This document shows positions 17,797-27,188 of a stretch of DNA of 64,000 nt, in pieces (position 1 is the stretch's first letter; every line of letters starts with the position of its first letter). Source of the DNA: DAISJI01 sp964559835 (lineage in GTDB: Bacteria > Acidobacteriota > Terriglobia > Terriglobales > Acidobacteriaceae); the NCBI GenBank assembly GCA_964559835.1, contig CAZLJE010000004.1, forward strand, positions 1 through 64,000, in the 5' to 3' direction. The notes beneath the pieces were generated by a model. It worked only from the letters and a program-made list of their open reading frames with translations. It was not told the origin of the DNA and did not search any database. Made by a program: the position numbers and the translations under genes.

Positions 17797-18000
17797 ATGA
17801 GCGCACAACCAAGATATCCCATACCTGCCGCAGATAGTTATTACATGCAGAAGTCCCGCCAAAGGGACGACCTGAATGTGGCGTCCGTGCTGGCGAAGGT
17901 AGGTCCCTCAATGTTCATGATCATATTGGTGATCATGATCGTGATGACCTGTGCGGACCAACTGCACGCGATTCGGGCTCTCTTCCACATTCCCCGCTAA
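17797..18000 (+). CDS. Small single-span membrane protein
   Basis: 67 residues with AGGGGAG seven bases before the ATG. The N-terminal half is polar (MSAQPRYPIPAADSYYMQ); one hydrophobic segment follows (MFMIILVIMIVMTCA), then a short basic tail ending HIPR. No known family is recognised. It is read away from the giant repeat protein gene and converges with the TonB-like gene 68 bases downstream. The good ribosome-binding site and the clear membrane segment support a real gene; function is unknown. Confidence 0.55.
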   Translation: MSAQPRYPIPAADSYYMQKSRQRDDLNVASVLAKVGPSMFMIILVIMIVMTCADQLHAIRALFHIPR

Positions 18001-18068
18001 CGCAGCGTGAGGCCCACCCCGTACTGCTCGCATTCCAGTGTCACGGAGAATGCGGCGAGCTGCTGCGG

Positions 18069-19733
18069 CTACCTCGGGGCCAAAACGATTGGAACGGTGA
18101 TCAAGACTTTTACAACAACCGCCTTGCCGTCGAGCTCGGCAGCTCGGAACTGCCACCGCTGCAGAGCCTCGAACAGGGATGCGGTCAAACCGGCATCGGG
18201 AGTTCGAACGACATGGAGCCCGAGTAGCTTACCGTTCTCATCCACAACGCCGCCGACGATCGCCGACCTGCCGGCATATCGGGAGGCAAGGCCATCCGGG
18301 AACTTCACCGCATGCTTTTCGTAGGGAGCGGGCGCCGCCAGCAAGCCGGACAGGCCATGAGACGCCAAACAATATTGCAGTGTCCAATCGGGTCCCCGGA
18401 CTTCCGTGTCCTGCATATTGATGAACACCGTATAAGCCATCTCGGCGCCGAACTCCGCGGCTGCGTAGGACGAATTGGAAGAACTACCGATGATGGTCAG
18501 GTCGTAGCTGTCGCCGGTTTTCCCCGGAGGCGAAGCCGCAACTCGTGCGGTGGATCCGTGAGTTCCGCCGACGCCGCCGATGATGGTCAGGCCGTCGTCG
18601 CCGCTGCCACCGCTCCCTTTTCCATTTCCGGAGCCATTGCCGGTGCCGGTGCCGGAACCGCTGCCGCTCGCGTCGCCATTACCTGAGCCCGAAGTCCCTT
18701 TTCCGGGACCGGTCCCCGAAGTACCGGTTCCGGTGCCTGTGCCTTTGCCAACGCCGCTGCCATGTCCCGTACCGATCCCTGCGCCATGACCATTGCCGGC
18801 GCCGGTTCCGGCTGCAGCACCGGTGCCGCGACCATGGCCTGATCCGCCGGCCGCGCCGGTCCCGTCGGAAGTTTTGCCGCCGCCGGGTAGATCACCCGTC
18901 CCGGGCGCGTTGCCGGCTGAGACCGCGAACTTCCCCTGGCGCTGTCCGGGAGGGAACGTGGCCTGGTTCGCCACGACTGGTACGGCATTGATCACGAGGA
19001 TGTCGGCGGGAAAGTTACTTTTCACTCCGAGCTTTGGAGGTTGGACGGGCTGGGGCGCCGACGACCTGCGGATCTCGATTGGCTTGACTTCGCTTGGCTC
19101 GGGCCGCGGCTGTTCGGCCGGAGACGCAGGCAACTTCGCTTCCATGACCGTAGGTTCGGGCAGAGGCAACGACGCTTCGACCTTCGATTCCTGCACCTCG
19201 ACGGTTTGTGTCGCCCGCGCCGGCATAGCGGCCTTGAACATCACCAGGTTGGGGAGGCGAACGTCCGTCTTCAGCACGGGAGCCGCGATGAGATCGGTGC
19301 GACGGATGGTCTGGACCTTGTTATCGGGAGTGATGGGATCGGAGACGATCGTCTGCGGACCACGGTACGTGACTTCGCCACGGTGTCCCGCAGCGGCAGC
19401 GGGAGCGCTGTTCGGGCCGGACTCACCGCCCGATCTGCCGCTCGCTCCAGGCGCCGCGCCGCCACCCCGACGGCTCGACATGGACGGCAGAAAGATGGCG
19501 TCGTGCTTGACGTCGAGTTCCGTCAGCTCGATCACAGGCGCCTGAAACGTTATTGCAGCCCGAGGAGCGACGAGGCGCGCCAACAATATCGCGGTGTAGA
19601 TGGTCATCGCAACCGTGAGGTGCAGAACCAGTGACCAGGCCATTCCGCGGTAAGGCGGATCGACGTGGGGAAGACGTCCTTCCACCAGCAGAACGCGACC
19701 GTACCGGGTACCCGCATTGAGCGACGGGCTCAC
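18069..19733 (-). CDS. TonB-like energy-transducer protein with Gly-rich linker
   Basis: 554 residues. Layout: a short cytoplasmic N-terminus, one membrane span (about 32-54, WSLVLHLTVAMTIYTAILL), a long periplasmic Pro/Ala and then Gly/Thr/Ser-rich linker (roughly 280-390, full of GTG and GNG repeats), and a C-terminal TonB_C-type domain (GGVVDENGKLLGLHVVRTPD, FEALQRWQFRAAELDGKAVV). This matches proteins that couple proton motive force to outer-membrane receptors, though the Gly-rich linker in place of a Pro-Glu/Pro-Lys linker is unusual. The GTG start at 19733 overlaps the stop of the upstream TadG-like gene by four bases (GTGA), which suggests translational coupling. No exbB or exbD is nearby. 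Confidence 0.8.
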   Translation of the reverse strand: MSPSLNAGTRYGRVLLVEGRLPHVDPPYRGMAWSLVLHLTVAMTIYTAILLARLVAPRAAITFQAPVIELTELDVKHDAIFLPSMSSRRGGGAAPGASGRSGGESGPNSAPAAAAGHRGEVTYRGPQTIVSDPITPDNKVQTIRRTDLIAAPVLKTDVRLPNLVMFKAAMPARATQTVEVQESKVEASLPLPEPTVMEAKLPASPAEQPRPEPSEVKPIEIRRSSAPQPVQPPKLGVKSNFPADILVINAVPVVANQATFPPGQRQGKFAVSAGNAPGTGDLPGGGKTSDGTGAAGGSGHGRGTGAAAGTGAGNGHGAGIGTGHGSGVGKGTGTGTGTSGTGPGKGTSGSGNGDASGSGSGTGTGNGSGNGKGSGGSGDDGLTIIGGVGGTHGSTARVAASPPGKTGDSYDLTIIGSSSNSSYAAAEFGAEMAYTVFINMQDTEVRGPDWTLQYCLASHGLSGLLAAPAPYEKHAVKFPDGLASRYAGRSAIVGGVVDENGKLLGLHVVRTPDAGLTASLFEALQRWQFRAAELDGKAVVVKVLITVPIVLAPR

Positions 19734-21097
19734 CGGAGTAGCTGCACTTTCAGAAGCGAGTAGGACGAACTCGGGGAAAGGATCATGGTCAGGCCGCTGC
19801 CGCCGCTCAGGGAGATCTTGTCGGCCACGATATTCCCGTAGGCGTACGAGTTGCCGGAAGAACCGCCGCCCATCGTCAACACGGTGCCATAACCGCCCGA
19901 GCCCACGGCGGAGCAGTTGATACCCGTGCTGTCACTGCGGCATTGGTGGAAATACATGAGGCCCGCCGACACAAACGAGCCGCCGCCGCCCCACTGCGGG
20001 GTGCCGGCTATGGCGCGGTTCTGATAGAAAAGGAAACCGCGATAGTTATTATTCGGGTCGCCCCACGTCCCGGTGCACGGTCCCATGAGAACGTTGCCAG
20101 TGAGGGTGGTCGGAATCTGCGTGGGGATGGCGACGGTGCCGCACTGCATCGCGCGTGAGCCGACGGTGGAGAACTGCGTAGTTCCAGCCGTGGAATAAGA
20201 AACAACACAGTTCGACGGGTTCAGAGTCGGACTGATCTGCGTGCACGCCGAGGCGCTGCCCGCGCCTGAGCCGACGGACAGCGATCCCGGATTACTGCCC
20301 GATCCGGCGGCACTGAAGTAGAACGTAACGCCGCCGCTGCCGTCTCCATTGCAATTCGTCGTGGTGGTCGTACCTGCCGTACAAGCCGTAACGCGAGACT
20401 CGGAGCTTGATCCCGAAGCTCCAGCGAACTGCAGCCCTTCGGCGCCGACGTAGTAAAGGCCGGGCTGGAATATTGCCGTTCGAGGCTTGTTGCTGATCGC
20501 ACCGACATTCAACCAAACAACGGAGCCGTCGGTTACGGTGAGGCCCGCCGTCTGGGGCCATGTGGGTTGACTGCTGCCACTGGCCCCACCAGTCTGCACC
20601 TGGAAGACATAGTCTCCGTGATTCTGCCCATGATTTGGCTGGATCAGAGTGCCGGCGGTGTATGTTCCTTGGCTCCAGCTAGGCAGATTAAATCTATACG
20701 GCGTCGGAACAATCAGGCACCCGACATCGGATGTGCCATTCAAATTTCCACTCGACTTACAGGAATTCGACCCGGTGAGTGCGTAGTTCCCTGGAGCAAA
20801 TTCAACACAGCCGGAAGGATCGGGGCAGCCGTCCGTACCGAGTGGCACGAACGTCGTGGCATTTGCAATGCTGGGCGCTGTGGGGACCGAAATTCTCGCG
20901 TACGGGTCCGAGTCCGGAGATGCCGGATAAACATAGGTTCCGGTTCCGAGAGTCAGGCCACCTGGCGCCGTTGCCGGCCCGCCAAAGGTGCCGAAATCAC
21001 CGCCCGTGCCACTGGTGCCGGCGCCGCTGAGGTCCACGGTGGAACTGCCGCCAATGCTCACCGCCCCGCCGATGATCCAGTTCACAGGCACTTGCAA
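19730..21097 (-). CDS. TadG/pilus-associated-like protein lacking its N-terminus
   Basis: About 455 residues, starting at a TTG 12 codons after an in-frame TGA. It opens inside what looks like a folded domain (VNWIIGGAVSIGGSSTVDLSG). It is rich in Gly, Ser, Thr and Cys, with GNYALTGSN, GLYYVGAEGLQFAG, GGVTFYFSAAGS and a C-terminal GNIVADKISLSGGSGLTMIL. This pattern is like the extracellular part of acidobacterial TadE/TadG-type proteins, but the expected N-terminal membrane helix is missing and no export signal is seen. It may be a 5'-truncated remnant, or use an unrecognised start. It is coupled to the TonB-like gene by a four-base overlap, so it may still be translated. Confidence 0.55.
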   Translation of the reverse strand: MQVPVNWIIGGAVSIGGSSTVDLSGAGTSGTGGDFGTFGGPATAPGGLTLGTGTYVYPASPDSDPYARISVPTAPSIANATTFVPLGTDGCPDPSGCVEFAPGNYALTGSNSCKSSGNLNGTSDVGCLIVPTPYRFNLPSWSQGTYTAGTLIQPNHGQNHGDYVFQVQTGGASGSSQPTWPQTAGLTVTDGSVVWLNVGAISNKPRTAIFQPGLYYVGAEGLQFAGASGSSSESRVTACTAGTTTTTNCNGDGSGGVTFYFSAAGSGSNPGSLSVGSGAGSASACTQISPTLNPSNCVVSYSTAGTTQFSTVGSRAMQCGTVAIPTQIPTTLTGNVLMGPCTGTWGDPNNNYRGFLFYQNRAIAGTPQWGGGGSFVSAGLMYFHQCRSDSTGINCSAVGSGGYGTVLTMGGGSSGNSYAYGNIVADKISLSGGSGLTMILSPSSSYSLLKVQLLR

Positions 21098-21309
21098 CTC
21101 AATGCGAACATGATATCCGGCTCGTCAATGGACCACCCAGACATCACGCGGATGTAGATGATCGCATGACCAGTTCCAAACAGGATCGCCGCCTGCCTTT
21201 TGCTTACAACAACCTAGTCATCCAGCACTTTGGTGACATGATTGAAAAACTGCAGGTCTTTGCAGTTCGATAAGAAGTTTTTCGGAGTATGGACTACGGC
21301 TCCAAAGTC

Positions 21310-23232
21310 CTACCGAGCACTGTTGTTTAGCACGAGCACATTCACTCGTGACCCGTTCGCGCCGCGATACACCCTCTGCGTCGCTTTCTGGAAATCGCCG
21401 GGCTTCGCCTCATAGATGTTCGACACGAACGTCTGCGGGTTCAAGTCGGCGAGCGGAAACCACGAGCTCTGTACCTGGACCATGATGCGGTGCCCGCGGC
21501 GAAAGGTATGGTTCACGTCGGGCATGACGAACTCGACCTTCGTCTGCTGCCCGGGCTTGAACGGCTCCGGTTTCTCGAAGCTGTTGCGGAAGCGGCCGCG
21601 GAAGGGTTCGCCGCGCACCAGTTGCTGGTAGCCGCTCATCTCGATCTGCATCGGGTTGGGATCGGCGTTCGGGAATTCCTCCGGATAAACATCAATCAGC
21701 TTTACGTCGAAATCGGAATCGGTACCGGTGGTTGAAACCTGCAGCGACGGCCGGATCGGCCCCGCGATGGTGATGTCTTCGGTGAGCGGCTCAGTCTGGT
21801 AGGTGAGCACGTCTGTGCGCCAGCCCTGCTCGCGATTATCGCCATCCATGTACGGGCGCGCCATGCCCGACGTCGTGTGCTCGTAGAACGGCACCGGCTT
21901 GTTCGGGTCACTGATGTACTCATCGTAGCCGCTGTCGGCCGGCGGATCGAATGAAAGCGTGCCGTTCGCTCCGAAATAGAGCGTCTTCTCTGCCGTGTTC
22001 TTCGGCGGCCACGAATCGTACTGACGCCACTGGTTGGTTCCGGTCTCGAACACCGACGCGTTCGGCAGATCGTTCGCGCCCTTGCCCTTTAGATAGAACT
22101 CGAAGAACGGGAACTCGATGTTTCGTTCATAGAAATCGCTGACAGGCTGGTTGAAGTTGATGTCCCCGAGATGGTCGTAGTTAGGCTGCGACCAACAGCC
22201 GTGACACCACGGCCCCATCACCAGCCGGACGCGCTCGGCGGGCGAGTTCTTCGCGATCGTCTTGTACGTATTCAGGGCGCCGTAAAGGTCCTCGGCGTCG
22301 AACCATCCGCCCACTGTGAGGATCGCCGGCTTGATATTCTTCAGGTGCGGCAGCAGGTTGCGCGCCTGCCAGAAGGCGTCGTAGTTCGGATGCTGCGTGG
22401 TCTCGTCCCAGAAGGGGATCTCATGCTTCAGATATTTGTCATTGGCTACGGTGAGCGGCTCCATTCCTTTGAAGAACGTGTAGCCGTCCGGCGGGATCTC
22501 GAACGTCCGCTGCGGACGCACCGTCGTCGGCCCCTGCCGGATCTGGCCGAATACCGAGATGAAGAGGAACATGTGCGGCAGGAAGAGCGCGCCGTTGTGA
22601 TGGAAGTCGTCGCCGATAAACCAGTCCGCGATAGGCGCCTGTGGCGAAGCAGCCTTGAGCGCCGGGTGCGCATTGATCACACCCGTCGATGTGTAGAAGC
22701 CGGGATACGAGATGCCCCACATCCCGACCTTACCGTTGTAGAACGGAAGGTTCTTGATAAGCCAGTCGATCGAATCGTAAGTGTCGGTCGCTTCGTCGGT
22801 GGCTTTACCGCCGCGCTCGGCCGCGTCTTCGGGGCGCATGTCGACGAAGTTCCCTTCTGACATCCATGCCCCGCGCACGTCCTGGTATACGAAGATGTAT
22901 TTCGCGCGCGCGAAGTGCTCCGACGGGCCGAGCCGGCCGGGATAGTTGTCGCTGCCGTACGGACGCACACTGTACGGCGTCCGGTCGAACATGATCGGGT
23001 AAGTGTTCGTCGCGCTCGCGTCCTTCGGGACGTAGACGGCCGTGAACAAATGAACGCCGTCGCGCACCGGGATGCGGTACTCGCTCTTGGTGTAGTTCGC
23101 CTTGATGAAGTCGGCGAGCTCGCGGGCGTGGTCCTGCTGTGCGTGGGCTGGCTGCTGCCCGCCGCCAGCTTGGGCGAACGCGACTGCGGAGAGGATGAGT
23201 ACAGAGACGAGAAGGCGTCGAGCGATTCGCAT
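21310..23232 (-). CDS. Exported CocE/NonD-family hydrolase (X-Pro peptidase or alpha-amino-acid ester hydrolase type)
   Basis: 640 residues with a signal peptide (MRIARRLLVSVLILSAVAFAQA). It has the alpha/beta-hydrolase fold of the CocE family: YQDVRGAWMSEGNF, the nucleophile in GMWGISYPGFY, the acid region GGWFDAEDLYG and the His in DHLGDINF; then the C-terminal jelly-roll domain of the X-Pro dipeptidyl-peptidase type (DFDVKLIDVYPE, FRRGHRIMVQVQSSWFP). The DVRG(x)WxSEG motif and overall length are close to alpha-amino-acid ester hydrolases and glutaryl acylases. The substrate cannot be told; a periplasmic peptide or ester hydrolase is the safe call. It stands alone. Confidence 0.88.
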   Translation of the reverse strand: MRIARRLLVSVLILSAVAFAQAGGGQQPAHAQQDHARELADFIKANYTKSEYRIPVRDGVHLFTAVYVPKDASATNTYPIMFDRTPYSVRPYGSDNYPGRLGPSEHFARAKYIFVYQDVRGAWMSEGNFVDMRPEDAAERGGKATDEATDTYDSIDWLIKNLPFYNGKVGMWGISYPGFYTSTGVINAHPALKAASPQAPIADWFIGDDFHHNGALFLPHMFLFISVFGQIRQGPTTVRPQRTFEIPPDGYTFFKGMEPLTVANDKYLKHEIPFWDETTQHPNYDAFWQARNLLPHLKNIKPAILTVGGWFDAEDLYGALNTYKTIAKNSPAERVRLVMGPWCHGCWSQPNYDHLGDINFNQPVSDFYERNIEFPFFEFYLKGKGANDLPNASVFETGTNQWRQYDSWPPKNTAEKTLYFGANGTLSFDPPADSGYDEYISDPNKPVPFYEHTTSGMARPYMDGDNREQGWRTDVLTYQTEPLTEDITIAGPIRPSLQVSTTGTDSDFDVKLIDVYPEEFPNADPNPMQIEMSGYQQLVRGEPFRGRFRNSFEKPEPFKPGQQTKVEFVMPDVNHTFRRGHRIMVQVQSSWFPLADLNPQTFVSNIYEAKPGDFQKATQRVYRGANGSRVNVLVLNNSAR

Positions 23233-23280
23233 GCGATGACCCCAACTTGGAGTGAACCGCGAATTATACGAGACGCGGGA

Positions 23281-23508
23281 AATCGGTAATCGGTGATCGG
23301 TAATCGGCAGGCACTAACTTGAATGCTGTATGGATTTTGCGGATCAGCAGCGCTAAGAGATCGAGACGCCGCGATCTGGAAGCCATGCCTCGCAAATCGC
23401 CGCGTTTAAGGAACTTAGAAATCCCACCGGTTAGGGGGACGAGATTGGAACGGTTCTGGAATTGTGGGCCGAACTCCCGATTACCAATTACCGATTACCG
23501 ATTACCGG
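23281..23508. repeat. Heptamer inverted tandem repeat, cocE-hemB gap
   Basis: Left array AATCGGT, AATCGGT, GATCGGT, AATCGGC (23281-23308) and right array CCGATTA, CCAATTA, CCGATTA, CCGATTA (23477-23504), about 168 bases apart. The right array runs into the hemB stop codon at 23502. Confidence 0.78.
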
Positions 23509-24554
23509 TTTAGGATTTTCGCCACGTCCTTCGCGAAGTAGGTCAGGATGATGCTCGCCCCCGCGCGCTGGATGGACGTCAACGATTCCAGGATCACCCG
23601 ATCGCGATCGATCCAACCGTTGCGCGCCGCGGCTTCGATCATCGCGAACTCGCCCGATACCTGGTACGCGGCAATCGGCACCTCGAAACGCTCGTACGCC
23701 GCGTGGACCACATCCAGGTACGGCAGCGCCGGCTTGACCATCAGCATGTCGGCGCCCTCGGCGAGATCGAGCTCCATCTCCTTCATCGCCTCGCGGAAGT
23801 TGGCCGGATCCATCTGGTAGCTGCGGCGATCGCCGAACTGCGGCGCCGAGTCGGCGGCCTCGCGGAACGGCCCGTAGAAGCCGCTCGCGAATTTGGCGGC
23901 GTAACTGAGGATGGGAATATTGGCAAATCCGTTCGCATCGAGCGCGGTGCGGATCGCCTCCACGCGCCCGTCCATCATGTCGCTGGGCGCGATGATATCC
24001 ATGCCTGCGCGCGCCTGCGAGACCGCTGTCTTCGCCAGGATGTCGAGCGTGGGATCGTTGGCGATCTCGAACATCTCGGCCGTGACCTGCTCGACGGCAG
24101 CAGCCGCGCCGACCGAAGTCGTGCGCACGCCGCTCGAGGTCTTCGCGCTGGGTAGCACGATTCCACAGTGGCCGTGGCTCATGTACTCACAGAGACACAC
24201 GTCGCCGATGACCATCAGGCCCGGCACTTCGTGCTTGATGGCATTCGTCGCGCGCTGCACAATGCCGTCCTCGGCCCAGGCGCCCGTCGCAACCTCGTCC
24301 TTCTTGTCCGGCAGGCCAAATAGGATGACTGCGGGAATGCCCAGCGACTTGACCTCGCGGCACTCTTTCACCGCTTCGTCGATCGAGAGATTGAATACCC
24401 CGGGCATGCTGCCGATCGGCTTGCGCACGCCTTCGCCCGGACAGACGAACAGCGGATAGATGAACCCTTCGGGCGTGAGGCGGGTTTCACGGACGAAATT
24501 GCGCAAGACTTCCGTACGGCGCAGGCGGCGCGGGCGCGAGACGGGAAATGGCAT
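23502..24554 (-). CDS. hemB: Delta-aminolevulinic acid dehydratase
   Basis: Condenses two 5-aminolevulinate molecules to porphobilinogen in tetrapyrrole synthesis. The ATG at 24554 has AAGAGG seven bases upstream and gives 350 residues starting MPFPVSRPRRLRR, the usual HemB opening; the open frame continues 33 codons further without family similarity. Seen: the zinc-site cysteines in GDVCLCEYMSHGHCG, the first active-site Lys region SYAAKFASGFYGPFR, and the Schiff-base Lys in ADMLMVKPALPYLD. It is a single gene between two heptamer repeats. In B12-using bacteria it feeds heme and corrin synthesis. Confidence 0.95.
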   Translation of the reverse strand: MPFPVSRPRRLRRTEVLRNFVRETRLTPEGFIYPLFVCPGEGVRKPIGSMPGVFNLSIDEAVKECREVKSLGIPAVILFGLPDKKDEVATGAWAEDGIVQRATNAIKHEVPGLMVIGDVCLCEYMSHGHCGIVLPSAKTSSGVRTTSVGAAAAVEQVTAEMFEIANDPTLDILAKTAVSQARAGMDIIAPSDMMDGRVEAIRTALDANGFANIPILSYAAKFASGFYGPFREAADSAPQFGDRRSYQMDPANFREAMKEMELDLAEGADMLMVKPALPYLDVVHAAYERFEVPIAAYQVSGEFAMIEAAARNGWIDRDRVILESLTSIQRAGASIILTYFAKDVAKILNR

Positions 24555-24676
24555 GACCAAACCTCTTCGTAAGCTGCGTTTATTGTAGCGCTCCGGAGCC
24601 GCTGAAAATGCGGTCGGAACTATATTTCTCGACGTGACGGAAGTCACAGACAATTGTGAGGTGACGACAACGATTC

Positions 24677-24835
<159 letters not shown>

Positions 24836-24876
24836 GAATTTCCCATCTCGTTACCGCGTATGCTAGCTTCAAAGCG

Positions 24877-25545
24877 ATGGACCACACCTGCCACCAATGC
24901 GGCCGCGAGATCGAAGAAGGCACACCCTTCTGCCGCCATTGTGGCGCGCCGCAGATCCGCATTCCCAGCATGGACGAACCTGCCACGCCGCCGATGCCGC
25001 CCGGAACTCCCGGCGAGGTGCAGCCTCCAGCGCAGCCGGTCGTGATCTCCACCGCACCCATGCTTAGAGGCATCGACTGGGCCAATGCCCTTCCCGCGGC
25101 CGGATGGGCAGGCGCCTTGCTGGCTGTGGCGTGGCTTATCCCGTACCTCGGATACTTTCTCTGGATCCTGGGCGCAGGCGCGGTGGCAGTCGCGTTATAT
25201 AAGCGGCGTGTGCCGGGTGCGGTGGTCACGCCGGCGGACGGCGCGCGCATCGGGGCGATCACCGGCCTGTTCGGGTTCGCTGGCTTCGCCGGGCTCATGG
25301 CCATCACACTCCTGCTGCTCCGCGGCAGCACGAAATTCCGCGAAATGCTGCAACAGTCCATGCAGCAAGCTGCGGCGAGAAATCCTGACCCGAAGGCGCA
25401 GGAGATCATGGCCTGGATGACGTCGCCCGCCGGCCTGGCACTGATGGTGACCATCGTGATGGTCATTTTCCTGATTGGGTTCATCGCTCTGTCGAGTGCA
25501 GGCGGGGCAATCGGGGCAAAGATCTTCAAAGGCAAATCAGAATGA
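24877..25545 (+). CDS. Zinc-ribbon membrane protein
   Basis: 222 residues from the ATG at 24877. The N-terminus is a zinc ribbon with two CxxC knuckles (HTCHQCGREIEEG, PFCRHCGAP). A Pro-rich linker follows, then three or four membrane segments (ALPAAGWAGALLAVAWLI, YLGYFLWILGAGAVAVALY, a segment near AGLMAITLLLL and MVTIVMVIFLIGFIAL). A short cytoplasmic amphipathic piece (KFREMLQQSMQQAAARNPD) lies between the last two. No enzyme motif is seen. Such zinc-ribbon/DUF4013-like proteins are of unknown function. The longer frame from 24829 starts within the repeat and was not used. The gene ends 50 bases before pyrR. Confidence 0.72.
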   Translation: MDHTCHQCGREIEEGTPFCRHCGAPQIRIPSMDEPATPPMPPGTPGEVQPPAQPVVISTAPMLRGIDWANALPAAGWAGALLAVAWLIPYLGYFLWILGAGAVAVALYKRRVPGAVVTPADGARIGAITGLFGFAGFAGLMAITLLLLRGSTKFREMLQQSMQQAAARNPDPKAQEIMAWMTSPAGLALMVTIVMVIFLIGFIALSSAGGAIGAKIFKGKSE

Positions 25546-25595
25546 AGAAGTCAGTGTTGTAACAGCGCAGTTCCCCCAGATATGATTTCTCAGCC

Positions 25596-26168
25596 ATGAC
25601 CACCACCCCAGCGACGAAACCCAAGCTGCGCGAAAAGGCCCAACTGATGTCGGCCTCCGAGATCGAGCGGACACTGGTCCGCCTGGCGCACGAGATCATC
25701 GAGAAGAACGACGGTATCCGCGACCTGGTGCTCATCGGCATCAAACGGCGCGGCGTTCCCATCGCGCAACGCATCGCCAAGATCATCCAGCGGATCGAAG
25801 GCACCCCCCTGCCGGTCGGGATCCTGGACATCCAGTTCTATCGTGACGACCTCTCGACCGTCGGCGAAAAGCCGCTGTTTCAGGCTGGCGAACTCGGTTG
25901 CGAGGTGGAAGACAAGAACGTCGTGCTCTGCGATGACGTGCTCTACACCGGTCGCACCACTCGTGCCGCCCTGGATGCACTGGTGGACCACGGACGTCCG
26001 CGGCGTGTGCAGTTGCTGGCGCTCATCGACCGCGGGCATCGCGAACTGCCGATCGAAGCCGGCTTCGTCGGACGCACCGTGCAGACCACGCGCAACGAGA
26101 TCATCGAAGTGAAGTTCCAGGAAACAGACGGTATGGAAAAAGTCCTGCTGGTGGAAAAAGAAAGCTAA
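25596..26168 (+). CDS. pyrR: PyrR: pyr regulator / uracil phosphoribosyltransferase
   Basis: 190 residues. PyrR binds pyr mRNA in response to UMP and often also has uracil phosphoribosyltransferase activity. The PRPP-binding loop VVLCDDVLYTGRTTRAALD and the N-terminal LVLIGIKRRGVPIAQRIA are diagnostic; DIQFYRDDLS is also typical. It lies ahead of pyrB and pyrC, the standard arrangement where PyrR controls the operon. No clear PyrR-binding attenuator could be drawn in the 105 bases before pyrB, which are instead filled by heptamer-like repeats. Confidence 0.94.
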   Translation: MTTTPATKPKLREKAQLMSASEIERTLVRLAHEIIEKNDGIRDLVLIGIKRRGVPIAQRIAKIIQRIEGTPLPVGILDIQFYRDDLSTVGEKPLFQAGELGCEVEDKNVVLCDDVLYTGRTTRAALDALVDHGRPRRVQLLALIDRGHRELPIEAGFVGRTVQTTRNEIIEVKFQETDGMEKVLLVEKES

Positions 26169-26226
26169 AAAGCAGCTCAATGCTCATCGCTCAAGGGTCA
26201 CGGGCTCAAGCTTCAACGCTTTTCCT

Positions 26227-26254
26227 GTTACTTAGTACTTGGTACTTGTTACTC
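26227..26254. repeat. Heptamer array between pyrR and pyrB
   Basis: GTTACTT, AGTACTT, GGTACTT, GTTACTC in tandem. A different heptamer-like run (GCTCAAT, GCTCATC, GCTCAAG) lies at 26175-26195. The two are not complementary, so this looks like two partial elements. Confidence 0.55.
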
Positions 26255-26273
26255 TTGCTGTGCTGCCCTGCAC

Positions 26274-27188
26274 ATGCAGACAAAAGATAAGCGGTCACTG
26301 TTAGGTATCGAGCAACTTGCGACCGAAGACATCGTCTCCATTCTTCGGTTGTCCCGCCGTTTCCAGCGCAGCCGCCCGAAGCCGCACTTCAAAGAAAAGC
26401 GTATCGCGCTGCTTTTCTACGAGGCGTCGACGCGCACGCGCATCTCGTTCGAATTCGCGGCGAAAGTGCTGGGCGCGACCACGACATTGGTACACGCGAG
26501 CGCTTCCAGCATCGAAAAGGGCGAGTCGCTGCTCGACACGGGATACACCATCTCGGCGCTGGGCGCGGACGTGATCATCATCCGGCATCCGTCGTCGGGC
26601 GCGCCGCACGTGCTCGCCAAACACGTGCAGATCCCGGTCATCAACGCGGGCGACGGCATGCACGAGCACCCTTCGCAGGCGCTGCTCGATGCCTACACGA
26701 TCCTGCAGCGTAAGAAGACGCTGAACGGGCTGCGCGTCGCGATCGTCGGCGACATCTTTCATAGCCGGGTCGCGCGCAGCGAGGTGCTGCTGCTGTCGCG
26801 ATTCGGATGCAAGATTTCCCTGTGCGGCCCGCCGGAGCTGGCGCCGGATGTCGCAGCGACGCTCGCGCCGGGTGTGACGGTGACGCGCAATATCGGTGAA
26901 GCGCTGCGTGGGGCCGACGTGGTCATGGTACTGCGCATACAAAAGGAGAGGCTCGCCACGCTGAAACTGGACGCGGATGAGTATGTCGCGAATTATCAGC
27001 TCACCATCGACCGCCTGCGGTTGGCCAAGCGTGACGCCATCCTCATGCATCCGGGACCGATCATCCGCGGCATGGAGTTGAGCGGCGAACTGGCGGACCT
27101 GCCGCAGTCGACGATCCTCGACCAGGTGCACAACGGCGTCGCCGTGCGCATGGCGATCCTGGCGCGTGCGTTGGGGATAGAAATATGA
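26274..27188 (+). CDS. pyrB: Aspartate carbamoyltransferase catalytic subunit
   Basis: Second step of pyrimidine synthesis: carbamoyl phosphate plus aspartate to carbamoyl aspartate. 304 residues. Carbamoyl-phosphate binding motif YEASTRTRISFE, HEHPSQALLDAYTI, and the aspartate-domain HPGPIIRGMELS are present. No regulatory subunit (pyrI) is in the window. The stop overlaps the pyrC start by four bases (ATGA), so the two are translationally coupled. Confidence 0.96.
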   Translation: MQTKDKRSLLGIEQLATEDIVSILRLSRRFQRSRPKPHFKEKRIALLFYEASTRTRISFEFAAKVLGATTTLVHASASSIEKGESLLDTGYTISALGADVIIIRHPSSGAPHVLAKHVQIPVINAGDGMHEHPSQALLDAYTILQRKKTLNGLRVAIVGDIFHSRVARSEVLLLSRFGCKISLCGPPELAPDVAATLAPGVTVTRNIGEALRGADVVMVLRIQKERLATLKLDADEYVANYQLTIDRLRLAKRDAILMHPGPIIRGMELSGELADLPQSTILDQVHNGVAVRMAILARALGIEI

